From contig KZ111156.1 in assembly GCA_002077045.2 (NCBI GenBank), forward strand, positions 307,444 through 371,443: a DNA stretch of 64,000 nt, read 5' to 3'. The translations under genes were made by a program, and so were the position numbers. Below the pieces are notes generated by a model. The model did not search any database and was not told the DNA's origin. It saw only the letters and a list, made by a program, of their open reading frames with translations. This document shows, piece by piece, positions 1 through 9,521 of this stretch. This stretch comes from Rachicladosporium sp. CCFEE 5018. Its lineage: Eukaryota; Ascomycota; Dothideomycetes; Cladosporiales; Cladosporiaceae. How positions within the stretch are numbered: the stretch's first letter is position 1; the number at the start of each line of letters is the position of its first letter.

Positions 1-332
1 TGCCGAAACTGCTGTTGACGGATCCAGCCTGCAAAGTCACCCTACCCATCATATCCCACCGCCATCTCCCGATGCCATTGAATATCGTCAAACATAAGTG
101 GCGATTCCCCTGTGGGGTATTCCAGAGGCGTGTCATGGGACAGCACGGCGCAGCTAGGGATGATCAAAGATGACGCGGAAGAGCCTGAGGGTAAAAGAGC
201 GCTTGGAAGCCCGTCGCTCGGCCGGATGCATGTAATCCAGCTTGGAAGCAATCCGTCCATTGTACCGCCGGCGACCGTGGCAACGCCGCGCGGAATTCAA
301 CGGTCGATAGCGCTGAAGCAAGCTCGCCATCC
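1..332. other. Left edge, downstream of BUB3; no gene seen
   Basis: This stretch lies 3' of BUB3. The open frames here run antisense through the BUB3 end or are short and lack recognisable motifs. I see no RNA gene or repeat. Confidence 0.5.
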
Positions 333-1448
333 TCACTTCGCAGCCTTCCCCTTCGCCTCATGCTCCGCCAGCTCCTTGATCATGACCTTCACCAGTCCAG
401 CATCCGACTCCGCATCCTCATTACCATCCTCGAACCCTGGACTGACACCGATGGCCAAGTACTTCCCATCACCAGAGAAGTCCAGCGCAGCCACCGATGC
501 ACCTAGCTTAGGGTACTGCTTCACTCTCCGCTTCGTCTGCGCGTCCCAAAACGCAATTACGCCGTCTCCACCACCAGTGGCGAACGTGCCATGCGGCTGA
601 TTGAATGCGAGTGCATTGACAGGATACACCACATCCACTTCCTGCTCGGTGCCGTCATCCGCAGTCTGTGTGGACGTCTGGCGATGACATTTGAAGGCGT
701 ATGTATTTGCTGCCTTCTCAGCGTCAAACCATTCCACCGCAACTCTACCTTCAATGCTACTTGTTGCGAAGCCTGTACCGTCAGGCATAGTGGCGACAGC
801 ACGTGTCATGAACTTCAAGTTACTCTCCCTTGTTTGCCAGGGCGTGATATCGTGTATCTCCACTTCGCCCATGTCCGCATCGCTCGACATTCCTGTGTCC
901 GCCGTTTGCTCTGTAAGCATCTTCAGCGCTCGCAAGTCGTAGACGCTGACTTTTCTCTCTGCCATGGCGATCACCGCACGTTCTGGAGTGAGGGCGAGGG
1001 CGAAGGGCTTGCCAGGCAGTCGTACACGAAGCAATGAGCGACCCTCAGATATGGCTGCGTTGTGTACGTGTAGTATGCTGTCCCAGCCAGTCGATAGTAC
1101 CAAGCCAAGTCCGTGGCTGTATGAGATCTTGTTGCTGGGTTGCTCGTGATAGCTCAACACGGTCTGCGTTAGGTCCTCCGCTCCGAGATCCACCTTGCGT
1201 ACATCGTGGTCCAGTCCTACGAAGAACAGAGTGTTGTCATCCGCACCCCAGGCAAGGTCCAGTACAGGTGCTCGACATTGTACTCGTTCTAGCAATTTGA
1301 AGCGGGAGGACTCGTTCTCACCCTCCCGGACGTAAACCGATATCGTGCGATCCCATGACGCGACTGCGAGTCTCTGACTTGACGCCGAGAACTGCACGGC
1401 GGAGATAGCGTCGCTGGGCGGCTCATCGAGAACGTAGTCTGCACTCAT
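333..1448 (-). CDS. BUB3: Spindle checkpoint WD40 protein BUB3
   Basis: Single exon, 371 aa. BUB3 is a seven-bladed WD40 propeller that brings BUB1 and BUBR1/Mad3 to phosphorylated kinetochore MELT repeats. The start is the ATG giving MSADYVLDEPPSDAISAVQF; the open frame runs about 107 codons further upstream, but that extension has no family resemblance. Family-typical pieces are SQRLAVASWDRTISVY in blade 1, VIAMAERKVSVYDLRALKM in the middle and FATGGGDGVIAFWDAQTKRR near the end, closing with LAIGVSPGFEDG. The length fits fungal BUB3, which often has an acidic or lysine-rich tail as here (residues after about 345). It is divergent from GPN2 with 262 bp between the start codons, which probably hold both promoters. 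Motif identity is direct; function is by family. Confidence 0.93.
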   Translation of the reverse strand: MSADYVLDEPPSDAISAVQFSASSQRLAVASWDRTISVYVREGENESSRFKLLERVQCRAPVLDLAWGADDNTLFFVGLDHDVRKVDLGAEDLTQTVLSYHEQPSNKISYSHGLGLVLSTGWDSILHVHNAAISEGRSLLRVRLPGKPFALALTPERAVIAMAERKVSVYDLRALKMLTEQTADTGMSSDADMGEVEIHDITPWQTRESNLKFMTRAVATMPDGTGFATSSIEGRVAVEWFDAEKAANTYAFKCHRQTSTQTADDGTEQEVDVVYPVNALAFNQPHGTFATGGGDGVIAFWDAQTKRRVKQYPKLGASVAALDFSGDGKYLAIGVSPGFEDGNEDAESDAGLVKVMIKELAEHEAKGKAAK

Positions 1449-1710
1449 CGTGAGATGTGGTTTGGTGAAGTGTGGTCCAACCAATTGAGTGAGGTTGTGA
1501 TCGAATGGTAGGGTGAGCAGAAGTCGTGTTGAGAAGCGACGTTGGTGACAAAATGCGTGACTCAATACGTGAGATGCAAACTTGACCATGGAACTAGACC
1601 GCAAGCATAGCAATAATTTGTCCAGCCAGCGAACCGAGTATAAACGATATCGAGCGATATAGGTTGTCGCCGGATTCGAAAACCCCTCAACTCTACCAAA
1701 TGAACAGACG

Positions 1711-3079
1711 ATGAAAGTTGTTCTCCTGCCAGTCGGGCCACCCGGCAGCGGCAAAAGTACACTATGCAATGGCCTACAACAGGTAAGTCGTCAGCCTATC
1801 AGTAAGGCAGTTACTTGCTCACTCTCGATCAGTTCATGACAGCCATCGATCGACCATGTAGCGTTGCCAACATCGATCCAGCCAACGACAACATCCCTTA
1901 CGCTGATGTCGCCGCCTTTGACGTCCGTGATCTGGTCGACGTTGACGAGGTCATGGAGCGCGAGGAGCTCGGTCCCAACGGTGGCGTACTATGGGCGATG
2001 GAGGAGCTCGAGGCCAACTTCGACTGGCTAGAGGAACGCCTCGCTGAGTGTGGTGAGACTTCAGCCAAGAATCGATGTTTGACCTGTCTAGAGATCGATC
2101 ACTAACGATTCAACAGAAGAGACTGTTGTACTCGATCCGCCCGGTCAGCCTGAACTCACGATGCACCACATGGCACTACCGCAGATTCTGCATCGAATAG
2201 AGAAGCTCGGCTACCAAGTACGCCATATATGACGCTAGATACACCCGACGCCGCTGACTGACAACAGTCTAGATAGTAGTGATACAGCTGCTCGACTCAG
2301 TCGTCACGACTCGCCCATCACTGTACCTCAGCAGTCTCCTACTCTGCGTCCGAGGCATGCTGCATCTACCCTACCCAGTCGGTCAGTCTTGCCCACCAAT
2401 GCAACATCGTGCCACCAGATACTAACAACCCCTCCCAGTTAACGTCCTCACCAAACTCGACAATCTCGCCTCCGTCGGCGGCGCCGACCTCCCCTTCAAT
2501 CTAGACTTCTACACCGAAGTTCAAGACCTGCACTACCTCCTCCCGCACCTCTCAGCCGAACAAGGCTCCTCCCAGTCCTCAAAGTGGGAACCCCTGAACA
2601 CCGCACTCATAGTCCTCATCGACTCCTTCTCCCTGCTCTCCTTCGAAACCCTCGCGGTCGAAGACCGTGCGTCCATGGCCTCGCTCGTCAAAGCTTTAGA
2701 TCGCGCCTCGGGCTACGTTTTTGCTGGTGCGAGGGGGGTAGATGACGAGGGGAGGACTGTGGAGGGGGACGCGAGTATTTGGGCGCAGGCTATGGGTGGG
2801 GAGTGGGCTGGACGGATGGAGGCGAGGGATGTGCAGGAGCGGTGGATTGGGCAGAGGGAGGAGTTTGATGAGGTTGAGAGGAAGCAGTGGGCGGAGGAGG
2901 CGAAGGAGGCGGGGGCGCAAGTCAGTAGTGCGAGGGTTGAGAGGGCTGCGGAGGAGGCTGCGCAAGGTGGTGGCGGTATTGGAGGGGACAGTGATGAAGA
3001 CTTGGAGGAGCAGAGGAAGTGGAAAGAAGAGATGGCCAAGGACCGAGGAGGTGAGGCTGCGAAAGTGAGAAGATCGTGA
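1711..3079 (+). CDS. GPN2: GPN-loop GTPase 2 (five exons)
   Basis: Exons 1711-1782, 1833-2052, 2117-2217, 2273-2381 and 2439-3079 give 380 aa. All four introns are GT-AG and keep phase; the second and fourth have an ACTAAC-type branch site. GPN2 proteins are GTPases that help assemble RNA polymerase II and III and move them to the nucleus. Exon 1 carries the P-loop GPPGSGKST. Exon 2 carries the signature DPANDNIPY (the Gly-Pro-Asn-type loop region is degenerate here) and LGPNGGVLWAMEELEANFDWL, which contains the GPN motif itself. Exon 3 has the switch region LDPPGQPELT and exon 5 begins with NVLTKLDNL, the guanine-specificity motif. The C-terminus is a charged, glycine-rich tail. GPN1 and GPN3 are the alternatives; exon order and sequence fit GPN2 best. 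It converges on DBP10, with stop codons 57 bp apart. Confidence 0.9.
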
Positions 3080-3136
3080 AGAAGACTACTTAGATGCTGG
3101 AAAGCTTCGGTATGTTTGCGTGTAGATCATCTGCCT

Positions 3137-6073
3137 CTACCCTCTTCCACGACCTCTTCCTCTACCGCCGCCTCCGCCACGGCCACCTCGACCACCACCT
3201 CTGGCCGAGCTCGTGCCTCTGCTCCCACCTCTGCTGCTCCCACCTCTGCTGCTTCCACCTCTGCTGCTTCCACCTCTGCTGCTGCTGCCACCTCGGCTGC
3301 CACCGCCTCGGCTGCCACTTCCTCTCCCCTCCCTACTAGGTCTAGCATTCTTCTCCTTCCTCTTATCCTGCTCCCTCCTCAGCGCCCTCACATCATCCAC
3401 CCCCCGGATCTCACTCTCGACCTTCCTCCCCCGAACCCCAACTCCATCCGCGAACCTGCCCCTCCTAGCCTCCTTAGCAGCATCAACAAGCTTCTTCTTC
3501 TTGTAGTAATCATCTCTAAACTTATCCGCTTCCTTCGGCGCCTTGTCAAGCGTATGCTTGCCCCTCCTGCCACCGCCACCAGCCAGTGCATCTGAGGAGA
3601 AACGGCCAGGTCGCTCGAGTTCGCCGACGCGAGGAACGTGGGAGACTTTATTGGCTTTCCTCCAAGCTTCGAAGCGGCCTGCTCGGAAAGAAGCGAGGAT
3701 CTTCTGTCCGCTTTCGCCGACGATGAATTTTTTGCCTTTGCTACCGTCCTCATCGTTAGCACGGGAGACGTACTTCTTGCCCTTCTTGTCCCAGCGCATG
3801 CCGCGGGCTTTCTCGGCTGTCCCGGAGTTCTCGTCGTTGGTCAAGTCCATGGTGGCGCCTTTGGCTTGGGTGAGGAAGTGAGCTCCAGGTCCTGAGGTGG
3901 CGTTCGTGCCGCCTGTGTGGACGCCGTAGCCGCGGTCCTCAGCACTATTGAAGGAGGTAGGAGTGTAGGACATGAAGTGCTCGGTGTCTTGGAAGGAGCT
4001 GCCGCGCTTTGATGATTTGGCTTGAGCAAAAGTCATCTCGAGATCGGACTCGTCAGCCGATTCCATGTCAGCTGGCTGAGTAAGGACAAGCTCGTCGTCT
4101 TCGGAGTCTGACTGATCTTGTGCTGGCGCTAACGTTGCAACAGCGCTATCGCCAGCAGGAACCGTCGCATCTGCGGCGTCAGCATCAGGAGCGCGTTCAG
4201 CTCTTGCCGCTTGCTTCGCTCTGCGCTTCTGTATGACCTCTGCAATCTCCGTCTTGTTCGCATGGCCGCGCTTGCCGACCTCGAACACCGTCTCCTGAGG
4301 TCTGAACCCGCTGACTGTGGCAAGCATCTGCAACCTCTGTGCTTCAACGTCTTGGTCGACTTCGGCGTCGAAGAGCATGTTCGTCGCCTTCATTTCTTCG
4401 GTCCCAGCGAGCTGCTTCGCACGCTTTACACTCTCGGCCGATGCTGAGTTTCGTGTGCGAAGGTACTGCTTCTCGCCCTTGGCAGCGACGTCGCGCATGA
4501 GCGCAAGATCACTGTCCTCGCCGATGATCTTAGATGCCTCCTCGATATATCGCTCCATTGGCTCACGCACTAACGTGCCCAAGACGATGGTGTCGCGGAA
4601 CAAGGCTGGATCTGCCTGTCGCCTCCCCACGGTGAGCTTCCTGCCTAGAAACAGCTGCAGGTCTAGCAGATACGGCAGATCATGTTGCGACACGATACTG
4701 TAGCTCCAACCTGACTTGCCGGCGCGCGCAGTACGACCAACGCGATGTACAAAAATCTTGGGTTGTGAAGGGAAGTCGTAGTTGATGACATTTGCCAGCA
4801 CAGGAATATCGAGACCGCGGGCCGCAACATCAGTGACGACGAGAATGTTTGTCATGCCAGTCCGGAAGTCGTCCACTTGCAGCTTACGCGCAGTCTGATC
4901 CAGTGACCCGTACACATAGGAGGTAGCATAGCCGAAGCCTTTCAGTAGCGCTGCGAGGTACTCCACGTGATGCTTCGTAGCAGCAAACAATACAGTAGAT
5001 TGCTGCGAGGGTGTCTCATTGGGTGCGATGTGCTCCCGCTTCCTCTTCTTGCCTTCAGCTGGCTCCTTGGCCTTGATAGCAGCTTCGGTCTCGCCCGTTG
5101 GCATCTTGAGTACATCCTGTAGTAGATGTAGGAGTGCGCCTTCCTTGTCTGATCGTTTGACAGTGAAGAATGCACTTTCGAGTCCAGGTGCGATCTTGCT
5201 CTCTGCATCGAGTCTGACCAGCTTGGGATCTTGCAGCCCAGCACGGGCAAATTCAACAAGCGACTTAGGAAGTGTAGCAGAGAAAAGAAGCGTCTGTCGA
5301 TTTGGTGGCAAAGAGTGCATGATCTCGGTCAATTGCATCGCGAACCCCATCTCGAATAGTCTATCGGCCTCGTCGAACACCACGTACTTGACGCTAGATA
5401 GCTCAAGGCCCATCTCAACTTTCAGATGCTCGAAGCGGCCAGGCGTAGCAATGACAATGTCAGGGTTGCTCGCCATGCTGCTAAATTGATCCTCGAGACT
5501 GTCGCCCCCCACCAGCAATGTAGTACGCAGATCTGTCCCCTTCGCGAGCTCATGCACGACCTTGAGCGTCTGCAGTGCCAGCTCTCGAGACGGCGAGAGC
5601 ACGATAGCTCGCGCACCAACTTTGGCCGAGTGTGCCTTGAGCTTCTCGATCATGGGTATGACGAAGGCAGCCGTCTTTCCAGAACCCGTTCTCGCCATAC
5701 CGACAACGTCCTGTCCGTCCATGATCAAGGGAACAGTCTTGCGCTGGATCGGCGTCGGTACGGAGAAACCTTTGCGGGTGATAGCCTTGAGCACCACCGC
5801 ACTCAATCCCATCGTCTGAAATGCGCCGGCTTTCTTCCCGCCCTTGTCGCCTTTACGATTGACCGCAGCTTGCGCCGCAGCGATAAACGCCTCGTCCTGA
5901 TCATCATCGTCGCTTTGAGCGCCCTTGCCAGCGACTCTACGCCTCTTCAACTGCGGCTGTTCCCCAAGAGTGTCCCAATCCTCATCGCCGCCATCCACTT
6001 GCCCGTCTTGGACAAGAGTGTTGCTGATATCGAAGTCATTCTCCGAATATGTTGGCGACGCAGCTCGTGCCAT
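3137..6073 (-). CDS. DBP10: DEAD-box ribosome biogenesis helicase DBP10
   Basis: Single exon, 978 aa from the ATG giving MARAASPTYSEN; the open frame extends upstream without conservation. DBP10 is a nucleolar RNA helicase of 60S subunit assembly. The Q-motif region is GFSVPTPIQRK, motif I is ARTGSGKT at residues 127-134, motif II is DEAD at 234-237, motif III is SAT at 265-267 and motif VI is HRVGRTARAG. The long C-terminal part after the helicase core, including the FDAEVDQDVEAQRLQMLATVSGF-type region, is characteristic of DBP10. The last 60 or so residues are an RGG/GGSSR repeat tail, typical of nucleolar RNA-binding proteins. Upstream of it is a basic stretch containing DDYYKKKK. Divergent from the pantothenate synthetase gene. 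Confidence 0.93.
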   Translation of the reverse strand: MARAASPTYSENDFDISNTLVQDGQVDGGDEDWDTLGEQPQLKRRRVAGKGAQSDDDDQDEAFIAAAQAAVNRKGDKGGKKAGAFQTMGLSAVVLKAITRKGFSVPTPIQRKTVPLIMDGQDVVGMARTGSGKTAAFVIPMIEKLKAHSAKVGARAIVLSPSRELALQTLKVVHELAKGTDLRTTLLVGGDSLEDQFSSMASNPDIVIATPGRFEHLKVEMGLELSSVKYVVFDEADRLFEMGFAMQLTEIMHSLPPNRQTLLFSATLPKSLVEFARAGLQDPKLVRLDAESKIAPGLESAFFTVKRSDKEGALLHLLQDVLKMPTGETEAAIKAKEPAEGKKRKREHIAPNETPSQQSTVLFAATKHHVEYLAALLKGFGYATSYVYGSLDQTARKLQVDDFRTGMTNILVVTDVAARGLDIPVLANVINYDFPSQPKIFVHRVGRTARAGKSGWSYSIVSQHDLPYLLDLQLFLGRKLTVGRRQADPALFRDTIVLGTLVREPMERYIEEASKIIGEDSDLALMRDVAAKGEKQYLRTRNSASAESVKRAKQLAGTEEMKATNMLFDAEVDQDVEAQRLQMLATVSGFRPQETVFEVGKRGHANKTEIAEVIQKRRAKQAARAERAPDADAADATVPAGDSAVATLAPAQDQSDSEDDELVLTQPADMESADESDLEMTFAQAKSSKRGSSFQDTEHFMSYTPTSFNSAEDRGYGVHTGGTNATSGPGAHFLTQAKGATMDLTNDENSGTAEKARGMRWDKKGKKYVSRANDEDGSKGKKFIVGESGQKILASFRAGRFEAWRKANKVSHVPRVGELERPGRFSSDALAGGGGRRGKHTLDKAPKEADKFRDDYYKKKKLVDAAKEARRGRFADGVGVRGRKVESEIRGVDDVRALRREQDKRKEKNARPSREGRGSGSRGGGSRGGSSSRGGSSRGGSSRGGSSRGGSRGTSSARGGGRGGRGGGGGRGRGRGRG
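3216..3290. repeat. 15-bp imperfect tandem repeat in the DBP10 RGG tail
   Basis: On the plus strand, 15-bp units of the form CCACCTCTGCTGCTT recur about five times with small changes. They lie inside the DBP10 coding region and encode the SRGGS-type repeats of its C-terminal tail. The unit is a multiple of three, so copy-number change would keep the frame. Confidence 0.7.
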
Positions 6074-6417
6074 GCTGCAGTCACCGCGAGTATGCTGAAA
6101 GAGTTGTGGCTTTCGACTATGAGGATGACTTTCTTGAGAACTTTTGAATGGTATCACGTCTACGGCAGACCAGACGTGATATCGATATCGGCTAACCTGC
6201 CCTCAGTGAATCAGCAGCCGACCCCAGTGCCAGTTCACAATGACTTGACATACGGCGTACACTTCGAACTGCGAAAACCGTTATGTGTTGACTCACCTAT
6301 GCGTAGGGTCGCGATGGCAGAGACGAAAATCAGGAAACTGGAGTGTTCGCAAGACATCGACGATACAACGTCGCGTGAAGTCCCTTCCCGTCATAAGCAG
6401 GCCACTCCCAAGCGACC
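6074..6417. promoter_or_regulatory. Divergent promoter region, DBP10 / pantothenate synthetase
   Basis: 344 bp separate the two start codons, with no supported gene. A 12-bp perfect palindrome GATATCGATATC lies at 6178-6189. A related CGATATCG lies at 1645-1652 in the BUB3/GPN2 divergent promoter. A regulatory role is only a guess. Confidence 0.4.
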
Positions 6418-7494
6418 ATGGCGTTCGTGAGTCGAGTCGCCAGGACGGTATGGCCGATGGCCAGATCACATCTGGTTTTTAGACGGCAGTTCCATGTCTT
6501 CCGCTCAATCTCCGAGCTCAGAAGCCACCGACGTGGTCGTCTCCTGGCTGGCAAAACGGTCGGCTTAGTGCCTACCATGGGCGCCCTACACGCTGGCCAT
6601 CTCTCACTAGTCCGACGAGCGGCAGAAGAGAACTCCCACGTGTTTGTCTCAATCTATGTCAATCCTACGCAATTCGGCCAGAACGAAGATCTGGCAAGCT
6701 ACCCCAAGACCTGGGACAACGACTTGGCACTTCTTCGGAACCTCGACGCGTCGCTGAAGCAGAGCGGAAACAGCGGCAGGGTGGAAGCGGTATTTGCACC
6801 CACGACAAAGGAGATGTACCCTACGCTTCCGCCGGACTCGTCTCTACCTGGCAAAGGCACTTTCGTAACTATCACGCCACTTGCCGAACTGCTAGAGGGC
6901 CGCAGTCGACCAGTGTTCTTCAGAGGCGTTGCCACAGTCTGCACAAAGCTCTTCAATATCGTGCAGCCTGATCGAGTGTATTTCGGGCAGAAGGATGTGC
7001 AGCAGAGTGTTGTGATCAAGCGACTGGTCAGAGATCTGCACATGCCGATCGATGTTCGCATCATCTCAACCGAGCGAGAGGCAGATGGACTGGCGATGAG
7101 CAGTCGTAACGTCTACTTGGGTGAGCGGCGAAGGCAAGTGGGTGTGGTGCTGTCGCGGGCTCTAAGAGCCGCCGAGGCAGCCTACGAGAGTGGAGTCCAG
7201 GACCGTGAAGGCATCCTTGCGCCAGCCCATGCAGTTCTAGACGATGAAGCAGCGCGTCAGTCTCGTATGGCTGAACACGAGAGTGCGCGATTCGAAGTAG
7301 ATTACATCTCACTGGCTGACCCTGACAATCTGGAGGAGATTCAGGTGGTGAAATCTAGTCAAGGCGCAGTGCTAAGCGGCGCGATCAAGATGCTTCCGTT
7401 GACGACCACAAGGACTGATGAGATATTCGGTCAGGGTGAAGACAAATTACCTGTGCGATTAATCGATAATATAATTCTAATGTCAAAGCCATAG
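6418..7494 (+). CDS. PAN6: Pantoate--beta-alanine ligase (pantothenate synthetase)
   Basis: Single exon, 358 aa. It condenses pantoate and beta-alanine with ATP to make pantothenate (vitamin B5), the precursor of coenzyme A. Family motifs are clear: VPTMGALHAGHLSL with the adenylate-forming HxGH at 58-61, YVNPTQFGQNEDL, YFGQKDVQQ and EADGLAMSSRNVYL (the MSSRN motif). Compared with bacterial PanC there is an N-terminal extension of about 43 residues, rich in Arg, Val and Phe and free of acidic residues over the first 30; this looks like a mitochondrial presequence, but fungal enzymes are often treated as cytosolic, so localisation is open. The start ATG is in an ACC-ATG-G context. Confidence 0.94.
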   Translation: MAFVSRVARTVWPMARSHLVFRRQFHVFRSISELRSHRRGRLLAGKTVGLVPTMGALHAGHLSLVRRAAEENSHVFVSIYVNPTQFGQNEDLASYPKTWDNDLALLRNLDASLKQSGNSGRVEAVFAPTTKEMYPTLPPDSSLPGKGTFVTITPLAELLEGRSRPVFFRGVATVCTKLFNIVQPDRVYFGQKDVQQSVVIKRLVRDLHMPIDVRIISTEREADGLAMSSRNVYLGERRRQVGVVLSRALRAAEAAYESGVQDREGILAPAHAVLDDEAARQSRMAEHESARFEVDYISLADPDNLEEIQVVKSSQGAVLSGAIKMLPLTTTRTDEIFGQGEDKLPVRLIDNIILMSKP

Positions 7495-7527
7495 CAGATC
7501 GCTGTCTTTTGCCGCATGCCTAAGGGC

Positions 7528-9521
7528 TTAAAGTGATTCAGACTTCTCATCATTTCCAATGCTCCCGCCCCTCTTGAGGCCGGACTCTGCGTCCACGACC
7601 GAATTCCCGCGGCTTGCTGCAGCCACAAGATCTGGGTTCTCCAGTTTCAGCCTCTCGAAGTTGCGCTCCGCATCCCAGACCCACGGCGTGTCAGCAGCGA
7701 ACAACAAGTCCATCTCCTCGAGCGTCCGCTGGTTGCTCTCCGGGTACAAGCAGTACACCATGGGGATGCTCAGGATGTTGCACGCCCCGAAGATATGCAA
7801 TGTCTTCTCGGAGATAGCGTTGAACATCACAGGACACAGCAGTGTTAGCCAGCCGTTGCCGATGGACCAGCCGACCACGCCCCAGGCGTTGCCTTTCGCA
7901 CGGACTTCAAGTGGGAAGATCTCAGCTGCGAATCAGATCAGTCTCCGTCTGCATATATCCAAAGTCTAGCCTCGACCATACCTGGGTAAAGCCATGGCAC
8001 CGTGAGCCAGGTGGCACCAAACACGAATGTGAACATAAAGACGAAGCTCGCCGCCGCAGCCCCGTACGCCGAAGCAGCTGCCGTGTTGCCGGATGCGGTT
8101 GCTGCAATGCCAGCGGCTGACATGCCACCAGCGAGGAACATGGCAATGCCCTGGCCCACCGAGCCCCAGTAGAGAGTCCAGCGGCGGCCGATACGGTCGA
8201 GTGTGAAGACGCAGATCAGGGTCGAGAACATGTAGAAGATATTATTCAGTCTGGTCTTGTTAGTCCCGGCCTGCGCAACATGAACTTCACAGGAGCTTAC
8301 CCGGATATCCACTGGCTCTTCTCGCTGCTGAACCCAGCGATCCGGAAAATCGTCGGAGCATAGACTGTAACTCCAGCTATACCGACCCACTCTTGCACGA
8401 TCTGCAGCCAGATGACCAATTGAACACGACGCGCTGTGTGCAGCTTACCACTGTTGCCGAAGGCCATGTGCCAGTAAGTGTTCGATTGGGCAGTCTTGCG
8501 CTCGTGGATGACGACGTTCCTGATGTCCTGGTACTCGTTCTCGGCTTTGATGGCATCTTCGCCTTCGCTACCGCGCAGACGCTGGAGGATGTAACGTGCC
8601 TCTTCGTCGCGGCCGACCTTTGCGAGCCATCTGGGCGACTCGGGAAAGAACCAGCATATGCCGAAGAGCACGATTAATGGAATAATCTGGAAAGCAATCG
8701 GGAAGCGCCATCGGATGGCAGAATTGCCGCCATCGACGTACGATAATCCGAACGACAGCCAATACGCCAATTGAGGTGTCAGCACCGTGTGGTATCAGGT
8801 CATTGCAGGGGGAAGCGGGGGGGAGAGGGAAGGGACATTTAGATGGGAGACCTACCACGACGACACCTGGGGAAAGTCAGCCTTGCACAATCGCACTCCA
8901 CACTCAGCAGAACTCACCGAATATGTTCAGCGTGAATTCAATTGCGATGAATTGGCCACGGCTGGTATGCTCTGCCGTCTCCGTTGCCCAGACAGGCACA
9001 ATGGCGTTCAAGGCTCCCGTTCCCCAGCCGTTGATCAGCCTGGCACAGATCATCCAACTGTGATTCTGCGCAGAGCACTGCAGGACCGCACCAAAGATAG
9101 CCCAAGCGGCGCCGAACGCGATCGTCTTGATCCGACCGATCTTGTCACCGATCCAGCCGCCGACCAGACAGCCCATGAGAGTGCCAAGGTAGTAGACGCT
9201 GACGATGCCGCCTTGGAGGAGGGAGTCGGTGACGACAGGATCGCCTGCATCGTTGACGTAGCCGAAGCCCATGAGATCGATGTAGTCTTTGGCGTTGTTT
9301 ACGCCGCCCATCATGCCTGGTCTCATGTCAGACGCGAATCATCGTTAATCGTCTCGCGTGGCTCCAGACGCAACCACTACATCGATCTCGTGTTGATCGA
9401 AGCGCATACCTTGATCATAGCCGAAGAAGAAGATAGACAAAGCTGCTACACAGTTGATGGCAATGAGCAAGCTGCGCTTTTCGAGCTTCGCAGCGACGCG
9501 AAAACCGGATCGTTGATCCAT
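7528..9521 (-). CDS. MFS sugar transporter with micro-exon and non-AG splice site
   Basis: Best model: exons 9521-9410, 9316-8918, 8866-8856, 8767-8301, 8250-7982 and 7925-7528 (minus strand), 551 aa. A sugar porter of the plasma membrane, 12 TM helices expected. Family signatures: FFFGYDQG in helix 1, GWIGDKIGRIKT after helix 2, PESPRWLAKVGR in the central loop, DRIGRRWTLYWG after helix 8, and a final PESNQRTLEEMD. Four junctions are normal GT-AG. Between NIFG and AYWLSFGLS the family expects roughly VVV, and an 11-nt exon flanked by AG and GTAGGT supplies exactly that. The next intron, however, has no AG on the coding strand between its donor (8855) and the resumption of homology (about 8767). 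The gene may be defective, use a rare acceptor or contain a base error. Substrate unknown; D-xylose or glucose are typical for the family. Confidence 0.82.

Noticed and set aside
3116..3595. Thr/Ser/Ala-rich plus-strand open frames that look like low-complexity proteins
   Set aside because: They are the complement of the DBP10 RGG-repeat tail.
5426..6430. A 334-codon plus-strand open frame
   Set aside because: It runs antisense to the DBP10 helicase core and across the promoter; the DEAD-box motifs on the other strand leave no doubt about the real gene.
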